Assembly: GCF_022749495.1 (NCBI RefSeq)
Contig: NZ_CP094241.1
Coordinates: 2,108,001 to 2,172,000, forward strand
DNA from: Neisseria macacae ATCC 33926
GTDB lineage: Bacteria; Pseudomonadota; Gammaproteobacteria; Burkholderiales; Neisseriaceae
Direction of reading: 5' to 3'
DNA length: 64,000 bases
Under the pieces are notes generated by a model, which saw nothing but the letters and a program-made list of their open reading frames with translations, searched no databases and was not told the DNA's origin. A program made the translations under genes and the position numbers. Within the stretch, counting starts at the first letter, position 1; each line of letters begins with the position of its first letter. Shown here piece by piece: positions 1 through 7,931 of the stretch.

Positions 1-822
1 CGCGGCCATCTTCTGCCTTACGAAAACATCGAAGCCGTCTTCCACCAAGGCGCGTGTTCCGACACCATGAACCATGACGGCCTCTACATGATGGACAACA
101 ACTACCAGTACACGCTCGACCTCTTGGACTGGTGTCAGGACGAACGCATCCCCTTCCTCTACGCCTCCAGCGCCGCCGTCTACGGCAAAGGCGAAATCTT
201 TCGCGAAGAGCGCGAACTTGAAAAACCGCTCAATGTGTACGGCTACTCCAAATTCCTGTTCGACCAAGTATTGCGCCGCCGCATGAAAGAAGGCCTGACC
301 GCCCAAGTCGTCGGTTTCCGCTACTTCAACGTTTACGGACAACACGAACAACACAAAGGCCGCATGGCATCCGTCGCCTTCCACCATTTCAACCAATACC
401 GCGAACACGGCTACGTCAACCTGTTCGGTGCCAACGACGGCTACGGCAACGGCGAACAAACCCGCGACTTCGTCAGCGTCGAAGACGTCGCCAAAGTCAA
501 CCTCTACTTCTTCGACCACCCCAATCTCTCCGGCATCTACAACCTCGGCACCGGCCGTAGCCAACAGTTCAACGAACTCGCCGCCGCCACCGTCAACGCC
601 TGCCGAACCGCCGAAGGCAAACCTGAATTGAGCTTAAAAGAGCTGATAGAAGAAGAACTTATCCGCTATATCCCCTTCCCCGACGCGCTCAAAGGCAAAT
701 ACCAAAGCTTCACCCAAGCCGACATTGCCAAACTGCGCGAAGCCGGATACAAGGAAGAATTTTTGGATGTCAAAGCAGGCGTCGAGCGCTACGTCAAATG
801 GATGCTGGAAAATTTGGCTTAA
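1..822 (+). CDS. hldD: ADP-L-glycero-D-manno-heptose 6-epimerase, 3' part
   Basis: Interconverts ADP-D-glycero- and ADP-L-glycero-D-manno-heptose, the last step in making the heptose donor for the lipooligosaccharide inner core; cytoplasmic. The frame is open from base 1, so the gene starts before the window. About 273 residues are visible and roughly the first 60, with the GxxGxxG nucleotide-binding loop, are missing. Family signatures seen are HQGACSDT, the SSAAVYG segment, the catalytic YGYSKF (Tyr-x-x-x-Lys) and RYFNVYG. Length and order fit HldD of the extended short-chain dehydrogenase family. A DUS inverted pair follows the stop. The internal ATG at 67 is not a real start, because the homologous sequence continues upstream of it. 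Confidence 0.96.
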   Translation, partial: RGHLLPYENIEAVFHQGACSDTMNHDGLYMMDNNYQYTLDLLDWCQDERIPFLYASSAAVYGKGEIFREERELEKPLNVYGYSKFLFDQVLRRRMKEGLTAQVVGFRYFNVYGQHEQHKGRMASVAFHHFNQYREHGYVNLFGANDGYGNGEQTRDFVSVEDVAKVNLYFFDHPNLSGIYNLGTGRSQQFNELAAATVNACRTAEGKPELSLKELIEEELIRYIPFPDALKGKYQSFTQADIAKLREAGYKEEFLDVKAGVERYVKWMLENLA

Positions 823-841
823 TTTGAAATGCGTATAAAAG

Positions 842-884
842 AGGTCGTCTGAAAACTCGGATTTGAGGTTTTCAGACGACCTTT
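842..884 (+). terminator. DUS inverted-repeat terminator after hldD
   Basis: AGGTCGTCTGAAAAC at 842-856 pairs with its exact reverse complement at 868-882, followed by a short T run. An inverted pair of AG-mucDUS after a stop codon is the usual Neisseria combination of uptake sequence and rho-independent terminator. Confidence 0.85.
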
Positions 885-948
885 CCCATACAAACCTCGT
901 CTGAAACCCCTTATAATCCAACCTTTCCCCTTTCTTCCTGCCCTCCCG

Positions 949-2298
949 ATGTCCGAACTCTTCGCACCCCCCTCCATTTCCGTATCCGAACTCAACGCCC
1001 TCGCCAAAGCCTTGCTGGAAGACCATCTTGCCGGTTTGTGGATTGCGGGCGAAGTGTCCAATCTGACCCGTGCCGCCAGCGGGCATTATTATTTCTCGCT
1101 CAAAGACAGCCGCGCGCAGGTACGTTGCGCGATGTTTAAAGGTGCGGCGGCGCGTTTGGCGAAACCTTTGAAAGAAGGCGACCATATCGAAGTGGCGGGC
1201 AAAATCAGTATTTACGAGGCGCGGGGCGAATTTCAGATTACTGTGAACGAGGTGCGGCTCAAAGGCTTGGGGCAGCTTTACGAAGCCTACGAGCGGCTGA
1301 AGGCGCAGTTGCAGGCGGAAGGCGCGTTTGCGGCGGAACGCAAAAAACCTTTGCCTGCCCGACCGCAATGTATCGGCATCGTAACCAGTCTGGCGGCGGC
1401 GGCTTTGCGCGATGTCGTTACCACCTTGAAACGCCGCGCGCCCGAAATTCCCGTCATCGTTTATCCGACCGCCGTTCAAGGCTCGGGCAGCGAGTTTCAG
1501 ATTGCCCAAGCGATTAAAACCGCATCGCAACGCGCCGAATGCGATGTGTTGATTGTCTGTCGCGGCGGTGGCAGCATTGAAGACTTGTGGGCGTTTAATG
1601 AAGAGCCTGTTGTGCGCGCCATCGAAGCCTGCGCAATTCCTGTCGTCAGCGGCGTAGGACACGAAACCGATTTCACGCTCGCCGATTTTGTCGCCGACGT
1701 ACGCGCGCCCACGCCGACCGGCGCGGCGGAACTGGTCAGCCCCAACCGCCAAGAATCGCTGCACCGCCTCGCCCAAGCCCAAGGTCGTCTGAAAACCGTT
1801 TTGGAACAACGCTATTTCGATGCCAGCCAAAAGCTCGACTGGCTCGCGCGGCAAATCCGCCACCCGCGCCAAAAACTCGACGAACAGCGCACCTACATCC
1901 ACAAACTGGCGCAAACCCTGTCCTACTCGATGACGCAAAACGTCCGCACCCACACCGCCCGTTTCGAACGCCAAACCCAAGCCCTGAAACATTGCCGCCC
2001 TGATATTTCCGTTTACCGGCAAGACATCGACCGCTTTCAGACGACCTTGTCGCACGCCTTCCGCCAACTGCTCGCCCACCGCCGCCAAAGCCTGACCGCC
2101 CAAACCGCCCTGCTCGAAGCCGTCTCGCCGCAGCAGATTTTGGAGCGCGGCTTCTCCGTCGTCAAAAACACACGCGGACAAGTCATCCGCAACGCCGATG
2201 TTTTGAAGCAAGGGCAGAAACTGCACATCACTTTTGCCGACGGCGAAACCGACGTGCGCGTGACCAAAGAGCAGGCGCAGCGGGAATTGTTTGATTAA
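949..2298 (+). CDS. xseA: Exodeoxyribonuclease VII large subunit
   Basis: Large, catalytic subunit of exonuclease VII, which degrades single-stranded DNA from both ends and acts in repair; the small subunit XseB is not in this window. The 449 residues match the usual length. The N-terminal OB-fold (about residues 10-100) shows the family segments WIAGEVSNL and HYYFSLKD. The catalytic domain shows GIVTS, the GGGSIEDLWAFN motif and the segment VSGVGHETDFTLADFVADVRAPTPT. A long charged, coiled-coil-prone C-terminal region follows. The ATG at 949 lies directly before the conserved N-terminus, but the upstream RBS is weak. An internal DUS near 1781 encodes part of the coiled region (GRLKT). Confidence 0.97.
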   Translation: MSELFAPPSISVSELNALAKALLEDHLAGLWIAGEVSNLTRAASGHYYFSLKDSRAQVRCAMFKGAAARLAKPLKEGDHIEVAGKISIYEARGEFQITVNEVRLKGLGQLYEAYERLKAQLQAEGAFAAERKKPLPARPQCIGIVTSLAAAALRDVVTTLKRRAPEIPVIVYPTAVQGSGSEFQIAQAIKTASQRAECDVLIVCRGGGSIEDLWAFNEEPVVRAIEACAIPVVSGVGHETDFTLADFVADVRAPTPTGAAELVSPNRQESLHRLAQAQGRLKTVLEQRYFDASQKLDWLARQIRHPRQKLDEQRTYIHKLAQTLSYSMTQNVRTHTARFERQTQALKHCRPDISVYRQDIDRFQTTLSHAFRQLLAHRRQSLTAQTALLEAVSPQQILERGFSVVKNTRGQVIRNADVLKQGQKLHITFADGETDVRVTKEQAQRELFD

Positions 2299-2388
2299 TC
2301 GCCGGCTTGAATGAAGAAGGTCGTCTGAAAACTGAACTGCACCCCAAAAGTTGGACATCCCCTCCAACTCACAAGGTGCAGTTTTTTT

Positions 2389-2739
2389 ATGAGCAAATAT
2401 ACATTACACTTCAAATACCAAGCCGTACTCCACTACCTGCATATACGCAGCCAACAACGTACCGCAGACCACTACGGCATTTCCCGAACCCACCTGAGAC
2501 GATGGATACGCGCCTATCAAGAAGGCGGTATCGGCGCACTCGAACATCCCCAATCCAAAACCATGCCCCAACACCGCAAAAACCCCTTCATCGCCGACAA
2601 ACCCGACCAAGAAAAAACGCAGGCAGAGCTTATCGAAGAGTTGTGCTATATGCGCGCAGAGGTCGCCTACCTAAAGGAGTTAAAAGCCCTCAGCCAAAAA
2701 CAGACCGAAAAGGACAAAGCCAAACCGTCCAAACACTGA
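2389..2739 (+). CDS. IS3-family transposase OrfA
   Basis: The 116-residue first frame of the IS. Its N-terminal part is a helix-turn-helix of the transposase-8 type (about residues 5-50, including ISRTHLRRWIRAYQEGG), which binds the terminal repeats. It is followed by a heptad-rich coiled coil (about residues 72-105, with ELIEELCYMRAEVAYLKELKAL) used for dimerisation. It ends at TGA 2737-2739 and overlaps orfB, which is read in the -1 frame. An A-rich stretch, GAAAAGG near 2707-2713, is a plausible slippage site, because a shift there joins the two frames in the way the family expects. The slippage site is inferred. Confidence 0.93.
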   Translation: MSKYTLHFKYQAVLHYLHIRSQQRTADHYGISRTHLRRWIRAYQEGGIGALEHPQSKTMPQHRKNPFIADKPDQEKTQAELIEELCYMRAEVAYLKELKALSQKQTEKDKAKPSKH

Positions 2740-3539
2740 GGGCGCAACACCCGCTCAAATACCTGCTGCACATCGCAAACCTGCCCAAAAGCAGCTTTTA
2801 CTACCATCACCAAGACCGACCCGATCCCGACGCAGCCGACAAAGCCCTCCTTGTCGAAACCTACCGGCGGCATAAAGGACGCTACGGACAAAGGCGCATT
2901 GCCGCCGCATTAGATTGGAACCGCAAAAAAGTGGCGCGGTTGATGAAGCAGTTGGAACTGAAAGCCCTCATACGGGCGAAAAAAGCCTACCGCCATCCCG
3001 CCATGGGCGAGATATCGGAGCACCTCCTCAAACGCCTATTCAAAGCTGAAAAGCCCAACGAAAAATGGCTGACCGACGTTACCGAACTCAAAGGAAAGGA
3101 CGGCAAACTGTACCTCTCGCCAATCTTGGACTTGTTCAACCGCGAGATCGTCGCCTACGCCATGAGCCGCAGAGCCGACAGCGAAATGGTGAAGGAAATG
3201 CTCGAAAAAGCCGCCCCCCGTCTGACTGCTAAAGGAACGATGCTGCATTCGGACCAAGGCGTGCTGTACCGTACGTCGGGATATAGGGAATTGCTTGCGG
3301 AGTATTCCATGGTTCAAAGCATGTCGCGAAAGGCGAACTGTTGGGACAATGCGCCGATGGAAAGCTTCTTTGCGGTGTTAAAGACGGAGTGTTTCTATAA
3401 CGCAGGTGAATTGACGGTAGATGAATTGATGAAGCAGATAGATGACTATATGGATTACTACAACCGGGAGCGTTGCAGTCTGAAATTGAAAAAGCTGAGT
3501 CCTGTCGCATACAGAACCCAGCTTGCACAGAGCGCCTGA
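2712..3539 (+). CDS. IS3-family transposase OrfB (DDE integrase)
   Basis: Second transposase frame, in -1 relative to orfA and probably made as an OrfAB fusion by programmed frameshifting. The position given is where the -1 frame would be entered after slippage at GAAAAGG; it is not an independent start codon. It carries the HTH_21-like segment RRHKGRYGQRRIAAAL, then the rve integrase core with the catalytic triad: Asp in WLTDVTEL, Asp in LHSDQGVLY and Glu in NAPMESFFAVLKTE. The C-terminal YNRERCSLKLKKLSPVAYR is typical of the IS3 and IS150 groups. There is no internal stop, so it looks functional. Confidence 0.92.
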   Translation, partial: GQSQTVQTLRAQHPLKYLLHIANLPKSSFYYHHQDRPDPDAADKALLVETYRRHKGRYGQRRIAAALDWNRKKVARLMKQLELKALIRAKKAYRHPAMGEISEHLLKRLFKAEKPNEKWLTDVTELKGKDGKLYLSPILDLFNREIVAYAMSRRADSEMVKEMLEKAAPRLTAKGTMLHSDQGVLYRTSGYRELLAEYSMVQSMSRKANCWDNAPMESFFAVLKTECFYNAGELTVDELMKQIDDYMDYYNRERCSLKLKKLSPVAYRTQLAQSA

Positions 3540-3654
3540 ATAGGCTTTTATGAGTGTCCAAGATTTGGGGGCCAGTTCAAACGAGCGTGGCAAGTTTTCA
3601 GACGACCTTTTGACTTTGATGGAAGGCAAGAAACAGGACTATCGTAAACTCAGA

Positions 3655-3690
3655 TATAGTGGATTAACTCGAAACTGACCCCAAACAAAA
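3655..3690 (+). repeat. Solo Correia end with possible IS-end relic
   Basis: TATAGTGGATTAAC at 3655-3668 is a Correia terminal repeat without the rest of the element. It continues directly into GAAACTGACCCCAAAC, which resembles the outer end of the nearby IS3 element (TGAACTGxxCCCCAAA). Either may be a decayed remnant. The Correia end is clear; the IS-end resemblance is only suggestive. Confidence 0.5.
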
Positions 3691-3722
3691 AGGTCGTCTG
3701 AAAATGTTCAGACGACCTTTTG
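3688..3722. terminator. DUS inverted-repeat terminator (bidirectional)
   Basis: Two AG-mucDUS in inverted orientation with a 4-base loop, flanked by A and T runs on the two sides. It lies downstream of the copper chaperone gene (minus strand) and of the IS (plus strand), so it can end transcripts from both. Confidence 0.8.
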
Positions 3723-3740
3723 AGTTCAAACAATGAACGA

Positions 3741-4220
3741 TTAGTGTTGATGCGCGCCACCGTGGTCATGACCATGGCCGTGATCCATGCCGGATTGCGG
3801 CGCGGTTTTCACTTCCAGTTGTACGGTTTGAGGTTTGGCATTTTTGAATTTCAGGGTAACCGGTACTTTTTCGCCTTCTTTCAGCGGTTTTTTCAGACCC
3901 ATGAACATAACGTGGTAGCTGCCCGGTTTCAGCTCGGTTACGCCTTTTGCCGCCAGAGGAACACCACCTTTGACTTCGCGCATGCGCATCACGCCGTTGT
4001 CGTTGACATGGGTATGCACTTCAACGCGGTCGGCTACCGGGCTGCTGCCGCCGACCAAGAAGTCTTGTTTGGCTTCATCGTTGTGGATCTTCATGAACGC
4101 GCCGCCCATTTTCATACCTTCGACGGTGGCACGCGCCCAACCGTCTTCAACGTGAACACCGGCTGCGGAAGCGGTGGATACCAAACCTGCTGCGATCAGG
4201 GTTGCCAATAATTTTTTCAT
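3741..4220 (-). CDS. Periplasmic copper chaperone, PCu(A)C family
   Basis: Predicted periplasmic copper(I)-binding chaperone of 159 residues. A signal peptide (MKKLLATLIAAGLVSTASA) precedes the PCu(A)C fold. The Cu ligand pattern is visible: His in VHTHVNDNG, Met in VMRMREV, then HVMFMGL. A histidine-rich tail (HGHGHDHGG) extends the C-terminus. In gonococcus the related chaperone AccA delivers copper to the nitrite reductase AniA; equivalence here is inferred from family and tail. The start at 4220 was chosen because AAAGGAGC lies just upstream and the signal peptide begins there. No copper-dependent partner is adjacent. Confidence 0.88.
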   Translation of the reverse strand: MKKLLATLIAAGLVSTASAAGVHVEDGWARATVEGMKMGGAFMKIHNDEAKQDFLVGGSSPVADRVEVHTHVNDNGVMRMREVKGGVPLAAKGVTELKPGSYHVMFMGLKKPLKEGEKVPVTLKFKNAKPQTVQLEVKTAPQSGMDHGHGHDHGGAHQH

Positions 4221-4413
4221 GTATTGCTCCTTTATGATGAAATGGGTGGTTTTGTTGCGGCAAAAGCTTTCCGCGCGACATTGCATGTCGGTAATACTGT
4301 TCTCATCCTACATGCAATGGTCGTCTGAATGCTTTGACTCAGATTAAACAAAATGATTCAAATTAATTCATGAGAATTAATACTTAGTAAGTATAAATCA
4401 TCTCAAAGTAAAT

Positions 4414-4806
4414 TTAAACATACCCGCGCCACAATGCGATCGCCCACACGATACCCAGCATCGTCAAAGCGAGCAATTGCGCGGCGGAGCCGGCATCTTT
4501 TGCGCGTTTTGCCAACTCGTGTTTTTCGGTGGAAGTGTGATCGACGGCGGCTTCGACGGCGGTGTTGAACAATTCGGTAATCAGCGAAACAAACGACGCA
4601 ATAATCAGCAGCATTTTGGTCGCGGAGTCGAAATTGAGGATGAAGGTCAAGACAATCAAAATCAGGTTCAGCCACAATACTTGGCGGAACGCGCTTTCAT
4701 AGCGGTAGGCGGCGGCAAGCCCGTCTTTGGAATAGCCGAATGCGTTGATGATGCGTTTGATGCCGCTTTTACCTTTTTTATCGGCAGCGTAAGAAGATGG
4801 TTTCAT
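4414..4806 (-). CDS. dgkA: Diacylglycerol kinase
   Basis: Small integral inner-membrane kinase (130 residues) that phosphorylates diacylglycerol to phosphatidic acid and recycles lipid from membrane-derived processes. Three hydrophobic segments are visible (about residues 45-63, 68-83 and 108-127). The family catalytic region ELFNTAVEAAVD, with its conserved glutamates, lies between segments two and three, followed by AKRAKDAGSAA. The start at 4806 gives the usual length; an in-frame ATG six codons upstream is possible. Monocistronic, with a DUS-flanked tandem repeat on its upstream side. Confidence 0.95.
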   Translation of the reverse strand: MKPSSYAADKKGKSGIKRIINAFGYSKDGLAAAYRYESAFRQVLWLNLILIVLTFILNFDSATKMLLIIASFVSLITELFNTAVEAAVDHTSTEKHELAKRAKDAGSAAQLLALTMLGIVWAIALWRGYV

Positions 4807-4843
4807 AAGTAATGTTTGTATCAATATTTATATTTGTAAAAAA

Positions 4844-4955
4844 GGGTCGTCTGAAAACGAGCGAAGCGAGTTTCGCCAAAACGAGTGAAGCGAGTTTCGC
4901 TAAAACGAGCAAAGCGGGTTTTACTAAAACGGATTCGGGTTTCAGACGACCTTTC
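4844..4955. repeat. 24 bp tandem repeat between two DUS arms
   Basis: Three units of 24 bp starting AAAACGAGYRAAGCG (4854-4877, 4878-4901, 4902-4925), plus the start of a fourth, lie between a DUS at 4844 and an inverted DUS ending near 4954. Units differ at a few positions. The array occupies the loop of what would otherwise be a normal DUS terminator between gshB and dgkA. Confidence 0.85.
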
Positions 4956-4959
4956 GGGA

Positions 4960-5916
4960 TTATTGTTTGGACCAAGCTTCGACAGCGTCGGCAAACATCG
5001 CGGCGACGTCGAAGTTTTTTTGTTTCATGATTTCTTGGAAACCGGTCGGGCTGGTAACGTTGACTTCGGTCAGGTTGCTGCCGATAACGTCCAAACCTGC
5101 CAGCAAGATGCCGCGGCGTTTGAGTTCGGGGGCGAGGGTTTCGGCGATTTCTCGGTCGCGTTCGCTCAATTCCTGCGCCACGCCGCGTCCGCCTGCCGCA
5201 AGATTGCCGCGTGTTTCGCCGTTTTGCGGAATACGCGCCAAAGCATAGGGGACGACTTCGCCGCCGATAATCAGGATGCGTTTATCGCCGTGGATGATTT
5301 CGGGGATGTAGCGTTGCGCCATGATGGTGCGGGAATCAAGCTGCATCAGGGTTTCTAGGATGCTGCCGATATTGGGGTCTTTTTCGGTCAGGCGGAAAAT
5401 GCCCATGCCGCCCATGCCGTCCAGCGGTTTGATGATGATGTCGCCGTGTTCTTTCAAAAATGCGCGGACGTCGGCGGAACGGGTCGTAACCAGCGTAGGC
5501 GCGGTGAACTGGCTGAAATTCAAAATCGCCAGCTTTTCATTGAAGTCGCGCATCGCCTGACCGCTGTTAAAGACCTTCGCGCCCTGCTGTTCCGCCAGCG
5601 TCAGGAATTGGGTGGCGTAGAGGTATTGCATATCGAACGGCGGGTCGGTGCGCATAATGACGGCATCAAAGTCTTTCAAGGTCGTCTGAACTTTATCTGC
5701 CGCTTTAAACCATTCATGGTCATCGTCACTTTTTGCACCGAGAAACTCAAACGGCGCAGCCTGAGCCGTCACCAATCCTTGCTGTACGGACAATTCGCCG
5801 CTCAAGGTATGGAAAAGCTGCCAGCCGCGTTTTGCCATCTCGCGCATCATGGCATAGGTGGTGTCTTTGTAGGTTTTGAAACTTGCCATCGGATCGGCAA
5901 TAAACAGGACTTTCAT
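4960..5916 (-). CDS. gshB: Glutathione synthetase
   Basis: ATP-dependent ligase joining gamma-glutamylcysteine and glycine, the second step of glutathione synthesis in the cytoplasm. The 318 residues match the bacterial GshB length. It begins MKVLFIADPMASFKTYKD, typical of the family, and has an ATP-grasp domain with the flexible loop KPLDGMGGMGIFR, then RILIIGGEVVPYALARIP and the metal-binding NVTSPTGFQEI. The start at 5916 has AAGGAAG upstream. Glutathione users elsewhere in the window are the two GST paralogues and gloA. An internal DUS lies near 5680. Confidence 0.96.
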   Translation of the reverse strand: MKVLFIADPMASFKTYKDTTYAMMREMAKRGWQLFHTLSGELSVQQGLVTAQAAPFEFLGAKSDDDHEWFKAADKVQTTLKDFDAVIMRTDPPFDMQYLYATQFLTLAEQQGAKVFNSGQAMRDFNEKLAILNFSQFTAPTLVTTRSADVRAFLKEHGDIIIKPLDGMGGMGIFRLTEKDPNIGSILETLMQLDSRTIMAQRYIPEIIHGDKRILIIGGEVVPYALARIPQNGETRGNLAAGGRGVAQELSERDREIAETLAPELKRRGILLAGLDVIGSNLTEVNVTSPTGFQEIMKQKNFDVAAMFADAVEAWSKQ

Positions 5917-5994
5917 AGGAACTTCCTTATAAACAAACGACGTAATCATACCTTGTATTGAGGTCGTCTGAAAGGGCGCGGGCGGTTTGGCAAA

Positions 5995-6053
5995 GAGGTC
6001 GTCTGAAAAGCAGTTTGTAAATGGTTACACAAACTTCCTTTTCAGACGACCTC
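5995..6053. terminator. DUS inverted-repeat terminator between recN and gshB
   Basis: GAGGTCGTCTGAAAAG at 5995-6010 pairs with its reverse complement at 6038-6053 across a 27-base loop. It lies just after the recN stop on the minus strand. A further single DUS lies at 5960-5973. Confidence 0.75.
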
Positions 6054-6066
6054 TTCGATTCTACGT

Positions 6067-7728
6067 TTAAGCGGCGGCAAGGCTGATTAACTCTGCCGCG
6101 TGGCTGCGGGTCGTGTCGGTAATGATTTCGCCGCCAAGCATACGGGCGATTTCTTCGATACGCTGCTGATGGTCCAACACGCTGATTTCGCTGACGGTTT
6201 GTTCGCCTTCGCTGTGTTTGCGCACCTGCCAATGGTTTTCACCGCAGGAAGCGACTTGCGGAAGGTGGGTCACGGCGAGCACCTGATGTTTTTTACCCAA
6301 AGCGCGCAGGGCTTTGCCGACCATTTCTGCCACGCCGCCGCCGATACCGGTATCGACTTCGTCAAAAATCAGCGTGGGGACTTGCGTGTATTGACTGGTG
6401 ACCACCTGCAAGGCAAGGCTGATACGGGCAAGTTCGCCGCCGGAGGCGACTTTGTTCAGCGGACGGGACGGATTGCCTTTGTTGGCGGCAACTTGGAACT
6501 GTACCTGCTCCAAACCGTGCGCTGTGGGCGAAGACGGCAGCAGGACGATGTCGAAACGCGCGCCTTTCATGGCGAGATGCTGCATATGTCCGGTCGTTTC
6601 CTCGCCCAACCTGCCCGCCGCCTGATGGCGCATGGCGGAAAGAACATGAGCGGCCTCCTGATATTCGGCAAGGTTGCGGGCAACGGTTTGCGTCAACGCT
6701 TCCAAATCGGCAGCGGCTTGCAGGCTTTGCAGGCGCTCGTCAATTTCAGCCAGCTTTTGCGGCAAGGCTTCAGGCTCGATGCGGTATTTCCGCGCCATCC
6801 CCATCAGTTCACCCATGCGCTGTTCCTGCGCTGCCAACTCGTTAGGATCGATGTCGCTGCGGCCTGCGACGTCGCGCATATTGGCGCTGATTTCGCCCAA
6901 TTCGGCTTCAATGCTCGCCAGCATATTCAGGCTTTCGGCAAAGCGCGGCTCGATGTTTTGCAGATTGGTCAATAATTTTTGGCATTGATAAATTTGACGT
7001 TGGATGCCGTTGTCGCCATCGATGTAGTCGCCGACTTCTTCGGCAGCCTGCAACAGCTCGGCAGAATGGGCAAGGCTGTCGTGGCTTTGGCTGAGGGCTT
7101 CCCATTCGCCTTGTTTGACGTCCAACTGGTTCAATTCGTTGAACTGCCATTCCAAACGCTCACGCTCGATAATGATGGTCTCGGCGTGTTCCTGCGCTTC
7201 TTGGAGGGCTTTTTTAGCGTTAACCCAGTTTTGATAAAGCTGTCTGACGGTTTCCGCCTGCGCCTTACTGCCTGCAAATGCGTCCAACAATTCGCGCTGG
7301 GCGGATTCTTGATTGAGGGAATGGTGGGCGTTTTGCCCGTGGATGTCGATAAGCTGCCCGCCGACGGCTTTAAGCTGCGCCAACGTAGCTGCCTGATTAT
7401 TGATAAAGCTGCGGCTTTTTCCTTTGGCGTCGATGATGCGGCGGATGCTGAGTTCTTCCGCGTCTTCGTCCAAAAAACCCTGCTCCTGCAATTGGGCTTT
7501 AAGTTCGGGCAAAAGGCTGATGTCGAACAATGCCGACAACTGCGCTTCCTTCGCACCGCTGCGGACTTGGCTGTAATCGGCTTTGTCGCCCAACAAAAGC
7601 CCGATTGCATCCAACGTAATCGATTTGCCCGCGCCTGTTTCGCCGGTCAAGACGGTAAAACCGCTTTGGAAATCCAGATTGAGGTTTTCAACAATGACAA
7701 AATCGCGCAGGGAAAGTGCCAACAGCAT
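6067..7728 (-). CDS. recN: DNA repair protein RecN
   Basis: SMC-like ATPase that holds broken DNA ends together during recombinational repair; in Neisseria it also matters for resistance to oxidative damage. The 553 residues are normal. Walker A GETGAGKS sits near residues 29-36. Two long coiled-coil arms flank a central hinge. The C-terminal lobe has the ABC signature-like ASGGELARISLAL and Walker B LIFDEVDTGIGG. The start is the ATG directly before LLALSLRDFVIVENL, the conserved N-terminus. Monocistronic. Confidence 0.97.
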   Translation of the reverse strand: MLLALSLRDFVIVENLNLDFQSGFTVLTGETGAGKSITLDAIGLLLGDKADYSQVRSGAKEAQLSALFDISLLPELKAQLQEQGFLDEDAEELSIRRIIDAKGKSRSFINNQAATLAQLKAVGGQLIDIHGQNAHHSLNQESAQRELLDAFAGSKAQAETVRQLYQNWVNAKKALQEAQEHAETIIIERERLEWQFNELNQLDVKQGEWEALSQSHDSLAHSAELLQAAEEVGDYIDGDNGIQRQIYQCQKLLTNLQNIEPRFAESLNMLASIEAELGEISANMRDVAGRSDIDPNELAAQEQRMGELMGMARKYRIEPEALPQKLAEIDERLQSLQAAADLEALTQTVARNLAEYQEAAHVLSAMRHQAAGRLGEETTGHMQHLAMKGARFDIVLLPSSPTAHGLEQVQFQVAANKGNPSRPLNKVASGGELARISLALQVVTSQYTQVPTLIFDEVDTGIGGGVAEMVGKALRALGKKHQVLAVTHLPQVASCGENHWQVRKHSEGEQTVSEISVLDHQQRIEEIARMLGGEIITDTTRSHAAELISLAAA

Positions 7729-7869
7729 GGTAGTATTCCTTAGTAAATCGACCGCACATCGGCGGCTAACTTTAGATATGCTGATTATAACTAAGATTTT
7801 TTATAGTTTGAATAAGGTTTTCCTTATTTTATATCTAACAAACTGAATACAATGATATTATTTTTTAAA

Positions 7870-7915
7870 AAAAGGTCATCTGAAAACCTATTTCCAGTTT
7901 TCAGACGACACCTTT
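7870..7915. terminator. Degenerate DUS inverted repeat after scpB
   Basis: AGGTCATCTGAAAAC faces TTTTCAGACGACACC, so each arm departs from the consensus by one or a few bases. It lies directly downstream of the scpB stop (minus strand). It probably still folds, but each arm may be a weaker uptake signal. Confidence 0.6.
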
Positions 7916-7931
7916 GCCAATCCTGCCTGAT

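Larger units (their letters stand above)
2333..3579 (+). mobile_element. IS3-family insertion sequence, complete
   Basis: A 1247 bp element bounded by 25 bp imperfect inverted repeats: the left end starts TGAACTGCACCCC at 2333 and the right end finishes at 3579, with 21 of 25 bases matching. A 3 bp direct repeat, AAC, lies immediately outside each end (2330-2332 and 3580-3582), which fits IS3-family target duplication. It carries two overlapping transposase frames, orfA and a -1 frame orfB, both intact. It sits between the two arms of the DUS hairpin that follows xseA. Confidence 0.93.

Noticed and set aside
634..2367. A 577-codon open frame on the minus strand overlapping hldD and xseA
   Set aside because: It is antisense to two well-identified genes. 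Open reverse frames of this sort arise from GC-rich codon use, and the protein resembles no family.
2307..2711. Upstream open part of the transposase orfB frame
   Set aside because: The -1 frame is open before the frameshift point by chance. It encodes no domain there, whereas orfA is the coding frame in that stretch.
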